Made by a program: the position numbers and the translations under genes. From Bacteroidota bacterium (GTDB taxonomy: Bacteria; Bacteroidota; Ignavibacteria; Ignavibacteriales; Melioribacteraceae), in NCBI GenBank assembly GCA_018818165.1, contig JAHISP010000071.1, positions 1-64,000 of the forward strand: 64,000 nucleotides of DNA, given 5' to 3'. The number at the start of each line of letters is the position of its first letter. Within the stretch, counting starts at the first letter, position 1. The notes beneath the pieces are model-generated. The model made no database searches. It was not told the DNA's origin and saw nothing but the letters and a program-made list of their open reading frames with translations. Positions 59,198 to 64,000 of the stretch are shown in pieces.

Positions 59198-62053
59198 ATG
59201 AAAAAGTTACTCACTTTTTCAATAATTTTGTTTATTTCGGTCTTCACTGCTAATCTTTTCGCACAATCTTCAGCTGGTAAATTAGCAGGAAAAGTAGTAG
59301 ACGCCGAAACACAAGAACCATTGATAGGTGCAAATATTGTTATTTTAAATACATCCCTAGGTGCTGCTTGTGATATTGATGGTAATTATTTTATTTTGAA
59401 TATCACACCTGGAACCTATGACGTTCAAATAAGTTTTGTTGGGTATACTTCTAAGGTAATTCAAGAAGTTAGAGTTATTCCTGGTGTAACTTATGAACTG
59501 AATACAACTTTATCTCCTGGTATTGCCATGGAAGAAATTGTTGTATCAGATAAAAAGTTTTTTGAAGAAAAATCAACTAACACAGTTAAAGTAGTTGATG
59601 CTGATCAAATAGATAGACTACCTGTACGTGGTGTAACAAAACTTGCTTCTTTACAAGCTGGTGTTGTTATGGCAGAAGGTAGTGGTGGTGCCGATGGTAA
59701 CGGTACTATTAACGTTCGTGGTGGACGTGGGGGAGAAGTTTTATACATAGTTGATGGTGTTCCTCAAAACGATTCATTTTTTGGAACAAACTATGCTCAA
59801 GTTAGTAATGCTGCTGTTGATCAGTTATCATTCCAAATTGGTGGATTTGAAGCTAAATATGGTCAAGCACAGTCAGGTATTATTAATATAACAACTAAAT
59901 CTGGTTCGCCAAAGTATAACCTTTTTGCAGATGTTGTATCATCATCTTTTACAGATGCTTATGGTTATAACCTTTATACTATGTCATTTGGTGGTCCAAT
60001 TGTACCTGGTGTTAAAGAACATACTTTCTTTTTAAGCGGTGAAAAAGGTTGGTTCTTAGATTCTGACCCTAGAGCTATTCCTTTAGTTATTCCTTCAGTA
60101 AAATTAGATTCTGATTATAAACCAAATATGAACAGTGAATCGTACAGAATGACTGCAAGAACATCTCATGATTTAAAACCTTTTACATTAAGATTAGGTG
60201 GAACTTACAATTATTCTGATTACAATACTTATACACATTCATATGCTAAAAGTAACGCGCATCATTACCCAAAAACAATTGAAGACAATTTAACAATTAG
60301 TGCTCGTTTAAGCCAAACTGTTTCTTCTAATTCATTTTGGAATTTAAATACTGGGTACAGAAACTATAATAGAGAGAATGGTGATGGTCAATTATTTGAT
60401 AATATAGAAGCTTATGGCGATCCTGATTTAAATCCTGAATTAGTTAATGAAGATGGTACTCCTGCTGCTGTCGGTTCAAGACTTGGTTTGGATAGACAAG
60501 GCTCATTCTTTAAAAAGGGTAGAGTATCAAACAATTACAATAAATCTAATAACAAAACATTTTATGCTGATTTTGACTTTACAAGTCAAATTGATAACCA
60601 TCTATTTGAAGTTGGTGCTGGTGCGGCTTATGATATTCTAAGAAGATATATTATTTTACCTGTAAAACTTGCTGAAAATAAAGATGTATTATCTTATAAA
60701 GAGAGATTAGCTCTTAGATTACCTACTTTAATAGGTTATGACGTTTTTGGAAATGAATCAGATGAAGATACAAGAGAAACTGTTGAAGGTTTTGAATTAG
60801 ATATATCCGCAAAACCAAAAACGCCTTTAACAGCTTATGCATATATTCAAGATAGATTTGAGTTAGACGATATCGTTCTTAATCTTGGTCTTAGAATGGA
60901 TTATTTTGATTCTCAACAAGATGTTTTAAGAGACGAAGCTTTACCTTACGTTTATGGAGATCCTGATATTTTTGATCCAGCTGATTTTGTAAGAAAAGAT
61001 GCAGAATTATTCTTTTCACCAAGAATTGGTTTAGGATTCCCTGTTACACAATCTACTGTTTTTCATGCTCAATATGGTAAATTTATACAAAGACCTAATA
61101 TAGTAGATGTTGTTACTTCTGTTAACGATTTATCTGGTCTTATTAATGATGGTAATTTTGGAGTTAATACTGGAGTAGTTAATAGCCAAACAACTACTCA
61201 ATACGAAATTGGGTTTAGACAAGTTTTAGGTGATAATGTAGCTGGTTTAAATGTTACAGCTTTTTATAAAAACACTAAAGGTTTAATTAATGACCAAACT
61301 ATATTTTTCCGAAGATCTGAAGGTGGACAAATAGATAGATACTATAGACCTACAAATGCAGATTTTGGAACAGTAAAAGGTGTTGCATTATCATTAAATG
61401 TAAGTAGCATGAATTACATTTCTCTTAATATTGATTATACTTATTCAATGGCAGAAGGTACTGGTTCTTCAACAGGTTCTGCTACTATGGCTGCTTTTAG
61501 AAATACTTATGGTGAAACTCCAAAAGTAATTGCACCATTAGATTTTGATCAAAGACACACTGGTGTTGTAAACGTAAGTTTCTTTGTTCCTGAAGGAGAT
61601 CTTGGTTTATTAGAAATGTCTTCACTTACTTTACTATATTCATTTAATAGTGGAAGACCTTACACACCATTGCTAACTCAAAATATTGTACCTGGTGGTG
61701 AAAGTAATTTAGGCGAAACAAAAGGATATGTCAATTCCGCGTTTGGTCCTGGTTCTAACAGAATTGATCTTAAACTTGAAAAATCATTTAAATTATTTGA
61801 GGACTTTTATTTATCACCATATTTATGGGTTGAAAATGTTCTAGGAGCGGAAAATGCAGTTAATATATATCGCTCAACTGGAAGTGCTTATTCATCTGGT
61901 TATTTATCAACAGAACAAGGAAAAAGCATTACTGCCCAAATTAATGGTTACGCGGAAGATTATAAGGCTCTAGAATTAGACCCAACTAATTTTGGTATTC
62001 CAAGAACTATTAAGCTTGGCGTTAAAGTTAGGTTTTCAAACTTTGGTGGATAA
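59198..62053 (+). CDS. TonB-dependent-receptor-like outer-membrane protein with CarboxypepD_reg domain
   Basis: A 951-residue outer-membrane protein. The signal peptide (1-22, ending NLFAQ) is followed by a CarboxypepD_reg-like domain (about 27-110; GKVVDAETQEPLIGANIVIL, PGTYDVQISFVGYTSK). A plug domain comes next (about 120-235; RLPVRGVTKLASLQAGV, INVRGGRGGEVLYIVDGVPQ, QSGIINITTKSG). The 22-strand-type barrel runs to the C-terminus, with FSPRIGLGFPVTQSTVFHAQYG a typical late-barrel segment. No clear TonB box was identified. It is probably expressed with the next, exported gene 42 bp downstream. Many Ignavibacteria encode such pairs; the ligand is unknown. Confidence 0.88.
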   Translation: MKKLLTFSIILFISVFTANLFAQSSAGKLAGKVVDAETQEPLIGANIVILNTSLGAACDIDGNYFILNITPGTYDVQISFVGYTSKVIQEVRVIPGVTYELNTTLSPGIAMEEIVVSDKKFFEEKSTNTVKVVDADQIDRLPVRGVTKLASLQAGVVMAEGSGGADGNGTINVRGGRGGEVLYIVDGVPQNDSFFGTNYAQVSNAAVDQLSFQIGGFEAKYGQAQSGIINITTKSGSPKYNLFADVVSSSFTDAYGYNLYTMSFGGPIVPGVKEHTFFLSGEKGWFLDSDPRAIPLVIPSVKLDSDYKPNMNSESYRMTARTSHDLKPFTLRLGGTYNYSDYNTYTHSYAKSNAHHYPKTIEDNLTISARLSQTVSSNSFWNLNTGYRNYNRENGDGQLFDNIEAYGDPDLNPELVNEDGTPAAVGSRLGLDRQGSFFKKGRVSNNYNKSNNKTFYADFDFTSQIDNHLFEVGAGAAYDILRRYIILPVKLAENKDVLSYKERLALRLPTLIGYDVFGNESDEDTRETVEGFELDISAKPKTPLTAYAYIQDRFELDDIVLNLGLRMDYFDSQQDVLRDEALPYVYGDPDIFDPADFVRKDAELFFSPRIGLGFPVTQSTVFHAQYGKFIQRPNIVDVVTSVNDLSGLINDGNFGVNTGVVNSQTTTQYEIGFRQVLGDNVAGLNVTAFYKNTKGLINDQTIFFRRSEGGQIDRYYRPTNADFGTVKGVALSLNVSSMNYISLNIDYTYSMAEGTGSSTGSATMAAFRNTYGETPKVIAPLDFDQRHTGVVNVSFFVPEGDLGLLEMSSLTLLYSFNSGRPYTPLLTQNIVPGGESNLGETKGYVNSAFGPGSNRIDLKLEKSFKLFEDFYLSPYLWVENVLGAENAVNIYRSTGSAYSSGYLSTEQGKSITAQINGYAEDYKALELDPTNFGIPRTIKLGVKVRFSNFGG

Positions 62054-62095
62054 TAATGAATGAATTTAATACTGAAATAAATTTATGGCGGAAAA

Positions 62096-64000
62096 ATGAA
62101 AAACTTTAAAAACAATTATTTTAGAAAAATATCAGGTTTGGCTTTTCTAGTAATTATTTTTCTTTTTTCAATTGGTGCTACAACAAATACCGTGAAAAAA
62201 GGAAAGAATAATACAATTAAAAAAGTTCAAGCTGGCGGAGAATTCTTCGTTTTTGATATTAATAACTTAAATATTCCTGTGGATAACAAAGGTGTTATTG
62301 CAGATGTAGACCCAGGAACTGGCGTTGGTGCTGGTGCTTGGTATGATAATGTTGTCTTTTTGTTTTCATCAGGATTCTACGTTTCTGGTTATTCAAATGG
62401 AGCATTATGGGGTAATGGAGTGTTAAGTGCTTCAAGAATTGAAGACTATCAACCAGGACCAGTTGGTTCAAATAAAAATGATTCCAAAAATGTTATGTAT
62501 GTTGTTTCTCAGCAAGACAAGCAGTTTGGAGATAGCTGGCAAGAATGGAGTGATGCTGTTTCTATTGGTGCTGATTTTTATGATGGCGATGGCGATGGTG
62601 CTTATAGTCCTATTGATAAAAATGGTAACGGAAAATGGGATAAAGATGAAGATAGACCTGACATTTTAGGCGATGTAACTGCTTGGTGTGTTTATAATGA
62701 TGGTCTTGTATCTGCTTTAAGACGATTTTCTGTTAACCCACAAGGCATTGAAATTCATCAATCAGTTTTTGGATTTAAAGCCAAAAGTATTGTTGGAGAT
62801 CTTATGTTCGTACGTTACAGAATTAAAAATTCTGGAGCTTTTGTTGATACATTGAAAGACATATATTTTTCTGCTGCTGCAGATCCTGATTTAGGTGATT
62901 CTGGAGACGATTTAGTTGGTTCAGATATCAATTTAAGTGCTGGTTTTGTATATAACGATGGAGACGATATTTCTTATGGTGCTAATCCGCCAGCTTTTCT
63001 AATGGATTTTTTTCAAGGACCTTATGTATATATTCCTGGTGAAACTTTTACTGATGTTGATGGTGATGGAGTTTATACTGATGGAGTTGATGTTGCTCTT
63101 GATACTGCTTACGCTGTTAGAGGACCACAAATTGGTGTTGACCAATACATTGGAGCTAAAAACATACCATTAACTTCTATGTCTCAATATATACAGTCAC
63201 ATCCTACACATGGTGATCCTGATACACATACCGAACTAAGAAATTATATGATAGGTGGACACGGTAAAACAGGTGATTCCCTTTATGTTAGTAATTGGGA
63301 ATTTGGTAATGGTCCTGATTTAGCGGCTCAAGGTATTGATACTTCTAGTGTAATAGCTAAATATATGTATTCTGGTGATCCAGAAAAAGGGACTGGTTGG
63401 TTAAATATTAAACCCTTTGACCAAAGGCAAATGAGTAATACTGGTCCTTTTAATTTAGCGGCTGGTGAATATCAAGATATTTATGTTGCTTATGTAGTTG
63501 GTAGAGGAACTGATGCTAAAAATAGTGTAACTGTAGCTAAAGAAACAGATAAAACTGCTCAAATTATTTTTGATAATAACTTCCCAGCACCTCCTCCACC
63601 AGATCCAATATCATATACAATTGAATCAGGTGATGGTTTTATTGACATTACTTGGGATACTTACAAGCAAGTACCTTATGATGTTCAAGATACAGTATTG
63701 TTGCTTCGTAATAAATTTGAAGGATATTATTTAACAGCTTTTGGTACTCCAACAAGTCAAATAACTATTAATGGTGTATTAAATGCAAAAGAAGTGATTT
63801 CATACGATTTAGATAATATCATTGAAGACATTTATTCGGTTGATAAGCAAGGAAATACTAATCTTGTGCGTAGAGTAAGTGCTAATCCTTTGGATTCATT
63901 ACTTTATGCAGATCCTGCAACCGGACGTATAAGATATCGTGTAACAAAAAATCCTCTTACTGGAGCTGATTTAATTCCTGGTCACGAATATTACTTTGCG
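62096..64000 (+). CDS. Exported protein with calcium-loop-like repeats, partial (3' end beyond window)
   Basis: The frame opens at ATG 62096 (GGCGG upstream) and stays open to the window edge, 635 codons. A signal segment (about 11-28) is followed by beta-rich sequence. Two Asp-rich loops, YDGDGDGAYSPIDKNGNGKWDKDED (in part) near 160-185 and DVDGDGVYTDGVD near 320-332, look like thrombospondin-type-3 or dockerin-style Ca2+ sites. An FN3-like stretch begins near 505 (PPPPDPISYTIESGDGFIDITWD). A T9SS tail may follow beyond the window. It lies 42 bp behind the TonB-type receptor gene and may be its surface partner (inference). Function is not recognised. Confidence 0.85.
   Translation, partial: MKNFKNNYFRKISGLAFLVIIFLFSIGATTNTVKKGKNNTIKKVQAGGEFFVFDINNLNIPVDNKGVIADVDPGTGVGAGAWYDNVVFLFSSGFYVSGYSNGALWGNGVLSASRIEDYQPGPVGSNKNDSKNVMYVVSQQDKQFGDSWQEWSDAVSIGADFYDGDGDGAYSPIDKNGNGKWDKDEDRPDILGDVTAWCVYNDGLVSALRRFSVNPQGIEIHQSVFGFKAKSIVGDLMFVRYRIKNSGAFVDTLKDIYFSAAADPDLGDSGDDLVGSDINLSAGFVYNDGDDISYGANPPAFLMDFFQGPYVYIPGETFTDVDGDGVYTDGVDVALDTAYAVRGPQIGVDQYIGAKNIPLTSMSQYIQSHPTHGDPDTHTELRNYMIGGHGKTGDSLYVSNWEFGNGPDLAAQGIDTSSVIAKYMYSGDPEKGTGWLNIKPFDQRQMSNTGPFNLAAGEYQDIYVAYVVGRGTDAKNSVTVAKETDKTAQIIFDNNFPAPPPPDPISYTIESGDGFIDITWDTYKQVPYDVQDTVLLLRNKFEGYYLTAFGTPTSQITINGVLNAKEVISYDLDNIIEDIYSVDKQGNTNLVRRVSANPLDSLLYADPATGRIRYRVTKNPLTGADLIPGHEYYFA

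Overview
The window comes from a low-GC bacterium of the Bacteroidota/Ignavibacteriota branch, most likely class Ignavibacteria. The main evidence is three secreted proteins ending in the 'NYPNPFNP' type-A C-terminal sorting tail of the type IX secretion system (T9SS), a DUF5686 outer-membrane protein, a CarboxypepD_reg/TonB-type receptor, a LytTR/LytS-type pair, an ABC-permease/M1-peptidase fusion, and -7 boxes of the TAnnTTT kind. The placement is inferred from protein style; there is no rRNA here.

Layout. 0.1-2.4 kb: rsgA and a D-2-hydroxyacid dehydrogenase. 2.6-11.5 kb: LytTR regulator and histidine kinase (minus strand), then a DUF5686 protein, an ABC ATPase and a giant permease/M1 peptidase. 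11.9-13.3 kb: divergent HxlR regulator and ytfG-like quinone reductase sharing overlapping -35 boxes and a perfect operator-like palindrome. 13.8-22.9 kb: a helical-repeat protein, CorA, an M24 peptidase, a D-lactate-type FAD/Fe-S dehydrogenase and a large T9SS-exported protein. 23.2-30.2 kb: a peptide-use block (unknown membrane protein, exported tripeptidyl-peptidase-II-like S8 protease, OPT transporter, convergent POT-like transporter).

30.3-40.6 kb is the most interesting part. It is an arsenic island: arsR, ArsP-type permease, small CxxC protein, acr3, arsM, second CxxC protein, exported rhodanese, exported thioredoxin, CcdA, arsenate reductase, and a PAS/sigma-54 activator whose GTG start overlaps the arsC stop. 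Just downstream lie three TTGCAA sites phased 52 and 10 bp apart and a near-consensus -24/-12 promoter. These precede a TPR protein and a split-Soret-cytochrome-like protein that carries two CxxCH haem motifs and a T9SS sorting tail. Close by on the other strand is an exported Cys-rich protein built of 28-residue tandem repeats. The reading proposed here is a sigma-54-controlled, surface-exported redox module tied to arsenic/thiol stress.

40.8-64 kb: a truncated DUF4143 ATPase remnant; lhgO; an envelope polysaccharide cluster (priming sugar transferase, DPM-type transferase, a GT2 fused to an eroded priming-transferase half, accA, a thioesterase, a Wzx-type flippase); a GxxExxY gene bracketed by direct repeats; dut, dnaE, an enoyl-ACP-reductase-like SDR and trxA; a repeat-rich 0.86-kb gap; then a T9SS-exported protein, a TonB-type receptor and the first 635 codons of another exported protein that runs off the window end. 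Several families of small palindromic intergenic repeats are scattered through the window. No tRNA, rRNA, CRISPR array or complete insertion sequence was seen.
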